A stretch of 64,000 bases of DNA from Erinaceus europaeus (GCF_950295315.1 NC_080172.1:78387118-78451117), one strand, 5' to 3'; positions 9,293 to 21,616 are shown, counted from the first letter of the stretch. Numbers and translations: made by a program. The notes: generated by a model not told the origin, from the sequence alone.

Positions 9293-9424
9293 CCTCTTTC
9301 TTAAGGAGAGTACAGTATACCCGGAAACATTTAATGCTTAAGCTAGATATTTTTCCTGCGGTTGTTTTTTCCGCCAAATTAAACATTGTTATCTGATATT
9401 ACAGTTGCTTGGATTTGATGCAAA

Positions 9425-9545
9425 TCCCATTTACATTTATTGAGTGTGTACATTGTGTTGGGTTCTATCACAAGCTAAATTTGATCAGTTTGCTTATTTA
9501 AGACTGAGTTCATGTAATGTGGATATTAATAATGGAATGGTATTA
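9425..9545 (+). repeat. possible ancient MIR-like SINE
   Basis: 'acatttattgagtgtgtacattgtgttgggttct' resembles the MIR segment around TTTATTGAGCACTTACTATGTGCCAGGCACT, followed by a plausible continuation. Identification is by eye. Confidence 0.4.
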
Positions 9546-12119
9546 ATCAGTCTCCACGTCTATCTCTAAGAGGTCTTCATTGCACCTTCCTTTCTTCTAG
9601 AAATGAATCTAGAGTGGAATTTCTCTGTTATACATAATTTCCTTAAGAGAACAGTCTTTTATCTTCAGTGATTCTTGTGGCTACAATAACATCTTTTTAG
9701 AGTCAGGGCCCTGATAATTTGGAGGGCAAAATATAGCCAAGAAACCGATTTTGGCAATCCATATCTACAAAATACCAATCTGCCTAACTTTAAATTAGGA
9801 GACAATCCTAATAAGTGTGAAATCCAGCCAGGACCTGGTAAAAAGCTAGAGCAGCAGGAATGGCTCTTGAGATTTCCAAGAAAAAAAAATATGAACCAGC
9901 AGCAGAGAGCAGTATGGAGCCATTTTTAAACCAGAAAACTAGGAAGAAGTACCAGAGAGCCCAGAAAGAGCTAGGGGAGGAGGAAGTAAAGATCCAAATC
10001 TGTCCTAGGTCTTTAGTACATAGTCTTTATAAATGTCTTTTTTCCCTATATAGATTGCACTTCTGTATTTGAGAATATATATGTAATATTTCCCTTCTGC
10101 CTTTTTATTTTCTTTGATAGTGTAGATTTGGAGGGTGTGTGTATATGTCTGCACTTTTTTTTTTTAACTGTCCTCAACTCTGCTCTGAAAGAGTGAATGC
10201 TGAACTAGTTGTGTTGGCTAACCTGCAATTCCATGCAGGATAGATTAATCTACATTTAAAAAATGGATATTCACAGCTTTTACAGTCTTAGACAAGGTTA
10301 CAGATACAGTGTATCTACATGCTGATTTTCTCTAATATTTTCTCTTCAATTCCCCTTAGTAACTCTTTGAGTTAGAGGATATTATTATATTGTTGATCTC
10401 AGTTTGGTTAAATTTCTCTCCAATTTAAGTCAGGAGCAAATGCAGTGTTTGAAGAGTAAGCTGAGCATGTGAAAAAAAAAAGCATTCTCTCTGGCCCTGT
10501 CATATTGTCTGTAGATTAATCTGCTTTTATTTAATTAAATATATATAAATGTTTATACATATAAACAATTATTAATGCCAGTGCCCTGTCTGCAAATGAC
10601 ACAAGCTTCCATTCTTATTTCCCCTCCATCATCAAGAAATGCCAACCTTTAAGTCACATTAGCCTTGGGCATCTAAAATAGGTGATCTTTTCAAAAAGCC
10701 AGGGCTTTTCTATCCTGTTTTCAAAGTCTGTCTGGGTGATTGCCTCTGTGTGCTCTCTTTGTATATATGGACAAGGAAGGTTAGTGTCAAAAGAAATGAA
10801 GGCTCTGAGAACTGGATTAAGCATTTTTCATAATGGAACTCTTCTGTCTGGTGCTCCGTTTATTGCTCTCTTGATTACTGGGCATTGTTTGGTAAGGATG
10901 GGTCGGGAGAGTTGCTGGCTTGTCATTTCTACCTCCACCAGGGAATCTTAAATAACAGCCTGAATTTTTCAGTGATGAGAGTAAATTAAAAGGTTATGCC
11001 ACTCCTTAAGGCCACCTACTGACTGTGTAAGCACTGTACAGCTTTTCTAACAAGTGAATTTTAGAACAAAACTGATCATCTCCTCAGGCACATATACTCT
11101 GATTTTAAAAGAAAGATGCTATGGCATTTTTTTTCAAGAGGGTTAAACTCATAGGATTATGTGAAAACACTCATTTTACCCCTACTAACCTGTAAAGATT
11201 CCATTTTACTTCATTTATCTTCTCTCTTACCCTATGCTAAACCATCACTGGCTTTGATGAAAGAATCATGTCTCCATTCATTTCCTATCTTGCTGAATTG
11301 CCCTCACGTTTCCTATCATCTGCGCATAATCCTATTCTCTTCATTATTGTCTTAATACCAAGAACAGCACAAGATAATGGATAGGCACTGTAATAACAGC
11401 GTGGCCTGTAGGAGCCCCTCGAGGGAAATATCTTTGATGCTGGTAGAATATTAATGCATCTTAGGTCCCTGATCTTCTTCTTTCACTTCATCTTCTGTTT
11501 TCTAAACTACATAATGACTTTCATATACATGACAAAAGCATTAGAACAGAAAAACCTCATTGATGAGCAGCAGGGCTATGTAATATTAAGGAGTTCTATT
11601 CTTACTTATTTGTATAATTTTTGACCACCATCTGAGACTGTATGTGCAGGTAATTTCCAATTTGAATAGGTACTAGTGTAAAGGAACATAATTAACATAT
11701 TGTGTTAATGCAAATGCTCATCAAAAGCACTGCATGAAGATAAATTAAAATATAATTCTTCAGTAATACATTTGTCCATAGGATGATTTTGGACCGATTA
11801 AAAACAAACACCTTGATATCACTTAGACAAGTGAGTGGACTGTTTCTAGGGAGGCTATTTATCAGCAGATTATGAATGGGCCAGTAAATCAAAGCCGCCT
11901 ACATTAAACCTTGTAGACTAGGTTATAGTTATAATTTGTTGTACATAATTTTTCAACAAAAGGGACAGAATTAATTTTTTTCTAAGCATAAATGCTACAA
12001 ACTAGGAAGATTCATTAGTGATTAATACAAGAATGTTAAGAGAAAAATAACCTAATAGTGGAGGCAATATCTTTTGATTGCATTGGGTAATACGAGGTCC
12101 TTAACAACCTATATGGAGA
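9546..12119. other. gene-free AT-rich interval
   Basis: About 2.6 kb without coding potential (longest frame 89 codons) and few recognisable repeats. It contains a short MIR-like patch near 10360-10430. This is among the longest stretches in the window free of young insertions. Confidence 0.5.
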
Positions 12120-12134
12120 AGTAACTTTTTAAAA

Positions 12135-12427
12135 TTTTTTTTAACATTTATTTTCCCTTTTGTTGCCCTTGCTGTTTTTCATTATTGTTGTAGTTATTAT
12201 TGTTGTTGTTACTGATGTCGCCCTTCTTAGATAGCACAGAGAGAAATGGAGAGAGAAGGTGAAGACAAAGAGGGAGAGAGAAAGATAGACACCTGTAGGC
12301 CTACTTCACCCCTTGTGAAGAGACTCCCCTGCAGGTGGGAAGCGGTGGGCTTGAACCCGCATCCTTATGCCGGTCCTTGTGCTTTGTGCCATGTGCGCTT
12401 AACCCACTTCGCTACCTCCCGACTCCC
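12135..12427 (-). mobile_element. full-length tRNA-derived SINE, short form
   Basis: Antisense copy with every module: head ('gggagtcgggaggtagcgaa'), 'gggttaagcgcacatggcac', B-box 'gggttcaagccc', 'cccacctgcaggggagtc', 'gaagtaggcctacaggtgtc', CT-rich tract and CAA-rich tail ending ..GGGAAAATAAATGTT. Well preserved. Confidence 0.92.
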
Positions 12428-12789
12428 GAGAAGTAACTTTTAAAAGATTCCTTTTTCTGTTTTGATTATCCTTTCCAATTTTTCTAAGAAGTCATTGTAG
12501 TACCTGAAAAAAATGTTCATAAGTTAAGAAGCTTATATAAAGTGTGTTCGTCTAAGCCGTTTTGAAAAGGGATAAAAAGAAGATGCCCCTGACATTTCCT
12601 TAAACCTTCAAAGGAAAGATCACAGGATTTCTGTAAGAAGAAAATGAAGAAAGTTGTTTGTGGAGACTTTATTTTCGTATGCGTATTTTTTCTACTAAAT
12701 AATATCATAAATACTGAGATTTGAATTTCTATTTGTTGTACATACTGTTTTCTAGTAATTCAGTCATTTCTGCCTGCTTTTGGAGTCAT

Positions 12790-12840
12790 TGAACATTTAT
12801 TAAACATTCTTTTGTTTCAGGCACACTGTTAGCTGTTTAA
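12790..12840 (+). repeat. possible MIR fragment
   Basis: 'gaacatttattaaacattcttttgtttcaggcacactgtt' resembles the MIR 'lengths of TTTATTGAGCACCTACTATGTGCCAGGCACTGT'. Short and uncertain. Confidence 0.35.
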
Positions 12841-12851
12841 AAGAGATTGAT

Positions 12852-13112
12852 AGGGGCTGGACAGTGGCTCACCAAGTAGCGCACACACATTACCATATAC
12901 AGTGAACAGCTTGAGCCACCGCTCTCCACGTGCAGGTGTTGGGGCGGGAGCTTCAGGAGCAGTGGAATAGTGATGCAGATCTCTTTTCTTTATTTCTCTT
13001 ACCATCTCTGTATTTAAAAAAAGAAGCACAATAAAAGAAATGGTTATAGGAAACAGTTGAGTCCTACTGGAGCCAAGTCCCATTAATAATCCTGGTGGAA
13101 AAATAAAATAAA
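12852..13112 (+). mobile_element. SINE, composite long form
   Basis: Head 'ggggctggacagtggctcacc', 'agcgcacacacattacc', then a CT-rich tract and the terminal module 'actggagccaagtcccattaataatcctggtggaaaaataaaa', a diverged form of 'ggcaccgagccccagcaataaccctggagg'. Confidence 0.75.
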
Positions 13113-13214
13113 ATGTTTCTCCTGATTCTAGACACTCCACATTAGAATCTAAAGGATAAATAACATTCATTTATTTATTGGACAGGAAGTCTACCACGTG
13201 GCTTTAACTATACT

Positions 13215-13520
13215 AGAAGTAGTGAAAGGCATCAAGATACATGAGACTGGGAGCTACTCTCTGTCCTAATCTGTCTTTCTAGCCTTCTTCTCAACTCTAA
13301 CATCATCTTCTCCAACAATATTTTTAGTCTACCTGCATGTTAGCTATCAGGCTCAGGCAAAAATTATTAAAGCCATGAACCCCTTGGAACATACATAAAA
13401 TAGACTTCTTAGCTTCTTCCCACCTTCAGACCCCTAGTTTTATCAACTCTGTTCTTACCTTTGGGTTTACTGAAGGGTTTTGCCTACTAGAGTGTGCTTA
13501 GTAAATGATTAGTCTGATAT
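13215..13520 (+). mobile_element. L1 3'-UTR fragment (older 3'-UTR type)
   Basis: Shares a run of sequence with 38760-39000 (+) and, antisense, with 19740-20000: 'catgttagctatcaggctcaggcaaaaatt', 'ccttggaacata', 'tagacttcttagcttcttcc'. No ORF sequence or poly-A tail is present. Confidence 0.65.
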
Positions 13521-14716
13521 CCAAGGTGCAGTAACTAGTTGGGAAGTCCCCAAAAGAATGCAAATGACAAGCATGCAAAGCTCAAGTGGTGGTGATCAAA
13601 CAGAAGAGTCAAATACAATTATGACAAACTTTGGGTTGTTGGAAAAGTCATGATGCATTATTGCATAGTAAAATAGAAAACATATGTCCTGCCTTTTCTG
13701 ACAACCTGATAGCAGCCATCAAATAAAATATTATTTGATAATTAAAAAATGTATATTTTCTCATCATCAGTTTATAAATAAATATCTTACCAAAAAGAGA
13801 GAAATCCACCACCACCACCACCCCCATTTTGGGAGGGAGTAGAATCCAGATTCAGCGGTATAACTCAGGACCTCTTTTTCATTCAAATAGACTGAGAAAG
13901 AGACCAAGTGGGAAACACACCACAACACCAGAGGATCCTCCAGCAGGATAAGACTTCCCCATGTGATGCTAAAGTTTGAAACCTCTCTGTCAATGGAGAG
14001 GCATGAACTCCTTTTGGATGCGCAATCTTTGGCTCTCAGAGCCTTTCTTTCTTTTTCTTTTGCTTTATTCCCAGGGACTGCTGATTCATTTTCCAAATGT
14101 GTCTTGATTCATTTTCCAGATCCAACTTGTTCACCACAAAAGGGGACTTGTCTGCAGAAAATAGATGAGGGTTCATCTAAAATGTTTATTTCTAGTAGCC
14201 ACCTAAGCAGCCCTATCACATAGCTCTCTAACCATTTTGACTCTTTTTTTAAAGAATGGTTGCTATTGAGCAGGTTTTGGTGTGTAGAAGAGGATAATAA
14301 AGGATCAGAAGAATGAGATTTCTTTAAACCTATCAGAAGGAAGAAAAAAAAAATTTAACATGAGACTTAATGGCACTGAACTCTGGAAAAACAGGAGTCC
14401 ATCATCACTTTAAAATCCATTAGGGACAATATTATCTCATTTACTAGGTTTTTTGTTTGTTTGTTTGTTTCTCTTTACAACCCCTGCCTTGTGATCTAGA
14501 CAAACACCATTTGTAATGTACATGATAATAGAACTAAATGCTTAAAATAATGCATGGCATTTTCAAATGGGCTTAATAGCTAAATGATCCAAAAAACTTT
14601 CATTTTCAGTGCTAAATGTTTTCATTTAAGTAGCTTGACTTCCTTTGCTTCCATAGAATCTGAGTGCTAAGGAAGAATGCCACTCTCCACTGAAGTGAGA
14701 AAATACCAATCTGTTT
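13521..14716. other. gene-free interval
   Basis: AT-rich with a (CCA)n stretch near 13808-13826 and a (GTTT)n run at 14451-14470. No coding or RNA gene signal. Confidence 0.5.
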
Positions 14717-15112
14717 TCCTTTCTCTCTCTTTCTCTCTTCTTCCTACCCTGTGAAAGACCCAGTCTTCTCCTTTTCCTTCCCATTCCCCTCTCCCTTCTC
14801 CTCTCCTTCTCCTTCCCCTTTTTCTTCTCCTTCCCCTTTTTCTTCTCCTTTCTCCTTCCCTTTTTCCTCTCATTTCTTCTTTTTCTTCTCCTTCCCTTTC
14901 TCCTTCCCTTCCTCCTCTCTTCCCATTCTCCTCCCCTTCCTTCTCCCTTTCCCTTCCTACTCCCCTTCCTCCTCCCCTTCCCTTTTCCTCCATTTCCCCA
15001 TACCTTTCCCCTTTTACTCTCTCTTCCCTTTCCCCTCCCCCTCCTTAACCTCCCCCTCCTTTCCCACTTCCTCCTCCTTCTCTTCTTCCCCTTCCTTTTC
15101 CTCTTCCTACCT
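14717..15112. repeat. polypyrimidine tract, (CCTTCT)-like, about 395 bp
   Basis: Nearly uninterrupted C/T on the plus strand (G/A on the minus), built from variants of CCTTCTCC. It generates long artefact frames on both strands (Ser/Pro/Phe-rich and Arg/Glu/Gly-rich). Confidence 0.95.
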
Positions 15113-15219
15113 TCATGATCCTCTTACTAGTACTGGGCAGCTGGTTTGGGTGGTACACAGATCAATCTCTATGTGTTAATCTTAATTTCCATAATGTATG
15201 TTTGAGAAAGACATTATCT

Positions 15220-15335
15220 TTGATTTTTAATGAAGAACCTGAGGTAAGAAGAGATAATATAATTTAATATGCTATTGTATATATATGACCCAGGATCAGA
15301 TCCAATAACTCTACTATAAGCCACATTATCATCTT
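15220..15335 (+). repeat. possible ancient MIR-like SINE
   Basis: 'gaagaacctgaggtaagaagag...gacccaggatcagatccaataactctactataagccac' follows the MIR core (gaggctcagagag..ggattcgaaccc..ctctgact..aagcc) in order. Confidence 0.45.
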
Positions 15336-15439
15336 AAATCTTCAAACTGAGTCATTATGTTTCTTTCAGGTCACACTCTAAGGTCATAACATATTGTATG
15401 AAAATGAAAAGGCAGACTATTTAATTGTTATGGTGTCGT

Positions 15440-15665
15440 TTGAGAAAAAATACTCAGAAGGTGAAACAGAATTTTTTAGTTATAGAGAAGAATATTATAG
15501 GCAAAGGGAATGAACTGTAATTACCAAGGCATTGAGTTATGTGTGCTTGATATGTTTGAGGAACAGCAAGTAATCAGTAGCTGGATAGAAGTGACCAAGA
15601 AGTTAAATGACAGAGATGAAGAGAGATTGGAAGGATAGAATGTAGAATCTTCTAGCTAAAGATTT
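15440..15665 (+). repeat. possible ancient interspersed repeat, class uncertain
   Basis: The string 'gaggaacagcaagtaatcagtagctgga' and the region around it resemble a widespread old mammalian repeat, but I cannot name the family. Confidence 0.3.
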
Positions 15666-15831
15666 GGATGTATTTGACTAAAAAAGAAAGTATGAATATG
15701 AGCAAAGAAATTGTTTGTTTCCAGCATTTGAAGATCACGTACATATTATGTACTGATGGTAAGAGATAGAATTAGTTTTAATGTTAACTAATTAATAGTG
15801 AAAGTTTTAAGCACTAAAATCTAAAGTACTA

Positions 15832-15984
15832 TGGCCTGGGAGGTGTTACAGTGGCTAGAGTATAGGACCCCACACACAAGAGACCCCAGGTTTGATCCAT
15901 GGCATTGAATTTTCAGAGTGATGCAGTGGTTCCTTTTCACTTCTTCTCTCTTTCATATTAATACATAAATAAAACTTTAAAAAT
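15832..15984 (+). mobile_element. short SINE, 'gaggtggcacagtggataa' type
   Basis: Head 'ggcctgggaggtgttacagtggctagag', B box 'ggtttgatcc', 'atgcagtggttcc', CT-rich tract, AATACATAAATAAAACTTTAAAA tail split by substitutions. Confidence 0.8.
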
Positions 15985-16111
15985 CCTATGTAATTAAGAA
16001 TGAACTTGAAATGATTAGTTTCAACTGTGTAATTTAAGAGTAGTTAAATTTCTCCACATTTTGATTCATCTTTTTAATGACTATGACTAAGACTGTGCCG
16101 TGTTATCTTTG

Positions 16112-16297
16112 TAAATTTATTTATTTTAGAGACACAGAGAAAAATCAAGAGTGAAGGTAGGAAAAGAGAGACACCTGTGGCACTACCTCACCACTTATGA
16201 AGAATTTCCTCTAAAGGTGGGAATGAGGGTTTTGAACCCTTTTTCCTTGTGCATTGTAATATGTGTACTCAACCAGGTGCTCCACAGTCTGGCTCCT
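16112..16297 (-). mobile_element. SINE, 'ggcgcacctggttaagc' type
   Basis: Antisense copy: 'gagcacctggttgagtacac', 'gggttcaaaacc', 'tcataagtggtgaggtagtgcc', CT-rich tract and AATAAATAAATTT tail. Confidence 0.82.
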
Positions 16298-16359
16298 GCT
16301 CATATTCTCTATTGAATAAGAAAAAAAAGAGTTCTTGAAAATGTAGTTTCAAAATATAC

Positions 16360-16660
16360 TGATTGTGCTCGCTCACTCATAGGTGAGATTTAAGAAACAA
16401 AACCTGGACATATCAGGAGTGGAATATAAATGAACTGTGATCTGTTTCAATAGGTCCAAGGATACAAAAGGGAGAACTGAGTAAGAAGGGAGTGGTACCC
16501 AGTGCCTTATGTTGAAAAGAAATGGCAATTTGCTGGTGCGTAATGTGATTTAGTCCCTAGTTGGAAAGATGTGACACTGTGACTGTGTCCCTGAGGAAAC
16601 AAATGCCTTGTAAAACATTTCCTCAACACTTATTAAAATATTTAAAATAAAAAATAAGAA
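16360..16660 (+). mobile_element. possible L1 3'-end fragment of another L1 lineage
   Basis: 'gctcgctcactcataggtgagatttaagaaacaaaac' resembles the junction of L1 ORF2 C-terminus and 3' UTR in older L1s, and the segment ends in an A-rich tail near 16640. Confidence 0.45.
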
Positions 16661-16739
16661 GAAATATGTTTTAAGTGAAAATATTTTCTAGAGTTTTTAT
16701 TATAAAGTGTTGAACAAATTGTGCAAATTCTGTTTTAAT

Positions 16740-16880
16740 TGTTTTTAATATTTTATTTAAATGGGAGAGATACAGAGACCAGAGCACTTCTCAACTCCAG
16801 TTGTGTTGGGGATTTAACAAATCTCAGAGCCTCAGGCTTGAATGTCTTTTGCATAAGCATTATGTTTTCTCAGCTCTTAA
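16740..16880 (-). mobile_element. short SINE, 'ggggagatagcataatggttatg' type
   Basis: Antisense copy: 'gagctgagaaaacataatgcttatgc', 'cctgaggctctgag', 'gagcactgctc'-like region, A/T-rich tail. Confidence 0.75.
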
Positions 16881-16962
16881 TTTTTTAACCTTAGACATTC
16901 AAGTTCTTAATCCTTAATTTCTGCAATGACATATGCAAAATCATATATCTACTTCTTTCTTT

Positions 16963-17256
16963 CTTTTGCCTCCAAGGTTATTGCTGGGACTTGGTCTCTG
17001 CACTGCTCCTGTGGCCATTTTTCCTTTTTTTTTTTTTTTTTGAGGGGAAAGGGGTAGGACAGAGAGAAATTGAGAGGGGGAGGGGAGATAGAAAGGGACA
17101 GAGACAGAGAGACACCAGCAGACTTGCTTCACTGCTTGTGAAATGTCCCCCCTGCAGGTGGGGAGCTGAATATCTAGCTGAGATCCTTGCGCTAGTCCTT
17201 ATGTGGGTCCTTGTGTTTGTACTATGCGTGCTTGGCCTGGTGCACTACCACCCCAC
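16963..17256 (-). mobile_element. tRNA-derived SINE, long form, with CAA segment replaced by poly-A
   Basis: Antisense: head 'ggggtggtagtgcaccaggccaagc' and 'cccacctgcagggggg', 'gaagcaagtctgctggtgtc', CT-rich tract, poly-A stretch (17022-17040 on +), then the terminal 'ggccacaggagcagtgcagagaccaagtcccagcaataaccttggagg' module in pieces. Confidence 0.82.
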
Positions 17257-19312
17257 CCATGTATCTACTTCTAACGATAGGAATTTAGTAGATTTTCTTT
17301 TTTTAAATTAACTCTACAGTTGGAAAGTCCTTGTATCTACAAGACACTGCCTTTTGAGTATATTTTTCTTCTAAGAAGAAAAAGAAAATCATGCTTCTTA
17401 CTTTTTCCAAATAAAAAAAACCCTCCTTTTAAATAGTTAATATGAACTTAATGACTTTCTAATATGTGAAAATAGTTTATTACTTTATTGAGAATATTCT
17501 CTGATAACATTTAAGAACCTTCCATCTAGAATAAAAACTTGTTTTTTATAGCTCATGGCAGAAAGGCAGAGAAAGTTAAGACCACAGCACTGAAATTTCT
17601 TTTAATACAGTGGACACTGGACTTGAACCAGAGTCTTGCACTTAGCGAAACAGCACACTATCTTTCTCTACATCAAAAGGTTCTGTTTACAGCCTATACT
17701 TTCATATGTGCTATAGGAAAAAAAAACCTGTATTAATAGATGTGTCTGTTATTTGACTCTTTAGTGTTAATATAATATATTGCATTTCTTTCAAGAGACA
17801 TAGTCTTATTTACTGAACTTCAAAAATAAATTTGACCTCTGTAAATAGTTTCAGCACATGCAAGTGTGATTTGGTTGAGGCAGATGGGGTGAGAAGGAAA
17901 AAGCTCATAAGATAAAAGGTTGTTTCTCACTCATAATATGCCTTCGTTATGTTTTTTTTTTCCTTAATGAATACACAGAACCCCTGATGCATTCAGGAAA
18001 ACTTTAGAAAACACCATATGTTTCTGATAACCCTAGTAAACTTCTTAGGACATTTTAAAACCTGTTTTCCCTGTAACTAATACTGCAGTACTTGAAATTC
18101 ATTGATATGCTGTATAGCCGATGCCTTCCTTATGTATACCACAGACACACCACAGTTTAACCTCAATGAAGACCATATGAAAAAAATCATATATTCATTT
18201 GATCAGAGTAAAAAATAATCCAATAGTTCAGTATAAATTTTATCTAATATATACCTGTATCATTAGAATTGATAAAAATGCTTAAAGTCGTATAAGAATG
18301 CCAGCTAAATGAAAATGTAGTTTGAAAGTTCTCCACCTTTTTCAGACTGTCTTAAAATGACTTTCTGCTATTTCCGTAGGTAGGTCACACATTAACTCAT
18401 TTTACTTTCATATGTGTAAAAAAATTATGCATGAACAAATTCTCCAGGTTATAGATAATGTAACATAACAATTGAAAGATAGTATATTTTAAACTGATAA
18501 TGAAAAGTCTATCTTTTCAAACAAACTATTCAGCCATCCATTTCACACTGTTGATGGAAGTCAAATCTAGAGTAGAGATTATTCAGGTAAGTGAATATGT
18601 CTTGGTTTCCAATATTTTTCCACTGAATATTCAATCCATCAAGAATTACTTTTTAAAACATCTAGTTATCACCTAGCACTCTGCTAGGTAACAGAAAATG
18701 TATCTAAGGCACTTAAGATGTAGCTGAGAGGACTTCTGAATAATTCAAAATGGTATATAACCTAGTAGTTGATGAATGACACAAAAATCATGGATTTTCT
18801 AGAGATTAACAATTTGCCATTTCCATTATATACAATGAAACTAAATTCCATGTGGTGATACAACCTTCTCAAAATGACACTCTCCGGGAGCAGTGTATGG
18901 AACTGGAATCCACTGATTTTTTTTTCAGCCCATTATACAATATTCATCTCAAAACTCAAAGAAAATATAGATATTATTTAAGATTATGGAAATTATATAA
19001 AGAAATCAATACTTGAAATAAAACTGCTATATTGAATATCCAAACTGAAAATATTTTATAAATGTTTGCCAAATTTTGACTACTATGGTATAGTTAGTCG
19101 GTAATTAATGTCCTTATTGTACATTCTGTGTTCTAATACTTTAATGCACTTACAGTTTTAATCCAGAGTTGTATAAAAAGGAGTGATAAAGCTGCTATTT
19201 CCCTTTAGAGTACATTTGTTTATCATTTTACACATTTATCTCCACGTTCTGTTTCCTTCAATACCTGGGAAAATAATTTTTCATTATTACTTATCTGTTT
19301 TCTTTCTCTCCT
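17257..19312. other. gene-free AT-rich interval
   Basis: About 2 kb with no frame above 65 codons. 17530-17660 may be an antisense remnant of a 'ggccggcaaaatagctca' type SINE. The rest shows no recognised repeat. Confidence 0.5.
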
Positions 19313-20480
19313 TTAAAAATTTATTTATAAAATTAAAAATATCAACAAGACCATAGGATGAGAAGAGTACAACTCCACACAATTTCTACCACCAGACCTC
19401 CTTATCCCCTCCCCTCCCTTGAAAGCTTTCCTATTCATCATCTCTCTGGGAGCATGGACCTCGGATCATCATGGGGTGCAGAAAGTGGAAGGTTTGGCTT
19501 CTGTAATTGCTTCCTTGATGAACATGGGCATTGGCAGGTCGATCCATACTCCCAGTCTGTTTCTATCTTTCCCTAGTGGGGCAGGGCTCTGGAGAGGTGG
19601 GGCTCCAGGGCACATTGGCAAGGCCTTCTTCCCGGGGAAAGTCAAGCTGGCATCATGGTAACATCTGCAACTTGACGTCTGAAAAAGCACTAAGATATAA
19701 AGAAGAAAAAATTGTTTAATAATCAGGAACTTAAAGGCAAGAATATAATAGATGCTATTTGGCATCTCCATTTTGGAAAAAGCTAGTAGGTCTATTTTAG
19801 GGATATTCCAAGGGGCCCATGACAACTAATTTTTGCCTGAGCACAACAGCTAACATGCAGGTGGACCAGTGATATTGTCTGGGGAGATGGTGTCAAAGTT
19901 AGAAATAGGACTAGAAAGTTGCATCAGGGAATATAGTAGCTCCCAAATATGGGAAAAGTATATACCATTAAATATAAACCCCATTGATTTGTTATTAAGA
20001 ATAATCAACTCACCTTTTCTGATCTATCTAGAATGGAGCTAGAAGGAGTTATGTTAAGTGAGATAAATCAGTAAGACAAAGATGAGTATGGGATGATCCC
20101 ACTCATCAACAGAAGTTGAGAAAGAAGAACAGAAATGGAAATGCAAGTCAGAATAACTGAGTTTGGAGTGTTGCACTAAAGTAAAAACTATGGGTGGAGG
20201 GTGAGGGTGGATTTTCAGCTTCACTATAGGCGGTTGGGGGTTGGGACACAGACCTTTGTTGATGGGAATGGTGTTAATACACACTCCTACTAATCTATAG
20301 TCTTATAATTCACTATTTAATCAATATGAGAGGGGAAACTAGATTGAATGTTTCAGACATTTTTTATGCATAGACCCAGATGAGTATATATTACTTTAAT
20401 CTAAGCACTTAAGGTTTCAATTGGTAACTTGACTGAATATTAACAGTGGGTTTAATTGTTAATACATTTCTAATAATGCC
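19313..20480 (-). mobile_element. 5'-inverted (twin-primed) L1 3' end
   Basis: Read on the minus strand, 20030-19313 is L1 3' UTR in sense orientation ending in an A-rich tail (TTTAAAAATTTATTTATAAAATTAAAAATA on +, in pieces). Upstream, 20030 to about 20480 is the neighbouring L1 region inverted: it carries, on the plus strand, the ORF2 C-terminus (matching 37440-37518, ending at the 'cactcatcaacagaagttga' stop) and the start of the 3' UTR. The 5'-most part of the inverted piece lies at the junction, as twin priming predicts. Confidence 0.75.
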
Positions 20481-20849
20481 TTTTTCTTTGAAATATTAAA
20501 TTATCTATAATTTTAGACCAGAGATACCAGAAGAAACTGACCACTTCATTCTATTACCTACAGCTATATGTAAATAACATTAAATAATATAATTCATGAT
20601 GAGGTCTTGAATGATATAGAAAATCCTAACAATGGCATTTTTAAAGTCTATCAAATTTCCAAATAACTTGGTTATAATAATAACTATCTATTCCCCCACT
20701 TGTCTGTTTTCTGAAAAAAATGCTTTCCTTTGATTGTTCTGTCCTTTTATTTCTGTGGGAACATCTTCAACTTGAGACTAATCAGATATTTCTCTAATAA
20801 TATTCTTTTGGTTTCTAAAGCTGAATTTAAAAAAAAATGTCTATGGGAG

Positions 20850-21050
20850 CAGGGCCGGCAAAATAGCTCACTTATCTTATGTGACTGCTTTGTAACATTA
20901 AGGACCCAGGATTAAACCTAGCCCCCTTTTCACTGGGGAAAGCTTCTGTACTATGGTTTATTTCTCTCTCTTCCTCTGTCTCTTTTCTTTCTGAAAAATT
21001 TGGCACAGAGTGGTGAAGTCCTGGTGACAATCTGAAAGAAGAAGGAGAAG
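20850..21050 (+). mobile_element. SINE, 'ggccggcaaaatagctca' type
   Basis: Starts exactly with 'gggccggcaaaatagctcac', then 'ctgctttgtaacattaaggacccaggattaaacc', 'cactggggaaagcttc', CT-rich tract, 'cagagtggtgaagtcctggtgacaatctgaaagaa'. A GA/GGGA-rich purine tract (21037-21119) forms its tail. Confidence 0.85.
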
Positions 21051-21194
21051 GAGAAGGGGAGGGGAAGGGGAAAGGAAAGGGGAAAGAGAACTAGAAGGAG
21101 AAGGAGAAGGAGAAGAAGAATTTCTATGGAAATACATTCTAAAATATTTTTCCTACTTCTATCACCCTCAGAAAATTAAAAGTGCATTGAAGGG

Positions 21195-21475
21195 AGTCGG
21201 GCTATAGTGCAGCAGGTTAAGTGCAGGTGGTGCAAAGCAAAAGGACCAGCCTAAGGATCCTGGTTCGAGCCCCCAGCTCCCCACCTTCAGGGGAGTTGCT
21301 TCACAGGTGATGAAGCAGGTCTGCAGGTGTCTATCTTTCTCTCCCCCTCTCTGTCTTCCCCTCCTCTCTCCATTTCTCTGCCCTATCCAACAACGATGAT
21401 ATCAACAACAATAATAACTACAACAATAAAACAACAAGGGCAACAAAAGGAAATAAATAAATATTAAAAACATAT
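21195..21475 (+). mobile_element. full-length tRNA-derived SINE with target-site duplication
   Basis: Complete short form: head 'gagtcgggctatagtgcagc' and 'aggttaagtgcaggtggtgc', B box GGTTCGAGCCC (21262-21272), 'ccccaccttcaggggag', 'gaagcaggtctgcaggtgtc', CT-rich tract, CAACAACGATGATATC region, AATAAATAAATATTAAAA tail. Flanks AAAGTGCATTGA (21179-21190) and AAAGTACATTGA (21480-21491) differ by one base and form the target-site duplication. Confidence 0.95.
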
Positions 21476-21616
21476 TTTTAAAGTACATTGATATATTTCT
21501 TCAATGAGAAAACATTTTAGATTTCATTCTTCAATTGGATATTTCAAATTTATTTTTAAGGTAGAAAATTTTTAAAAAATCAAACAAAAATATATGATTT
21601 AGAAATAACAGTAAAG

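Noticed and set aside
9820..10080. Possible processed pseudogene (Lys/Glu-rich 70-codon frame)
   Set aside because: I found no recognisable protein similarity, poly-A tail or target-site duplication.
14667..15179. Long Ser/Pro/Phe-rich (+) and Arg/Glu/Gly-rich (-) ORFs
   Set aside because: They are products of the polypyrimidine tract and have no composition or motif of a real protein.
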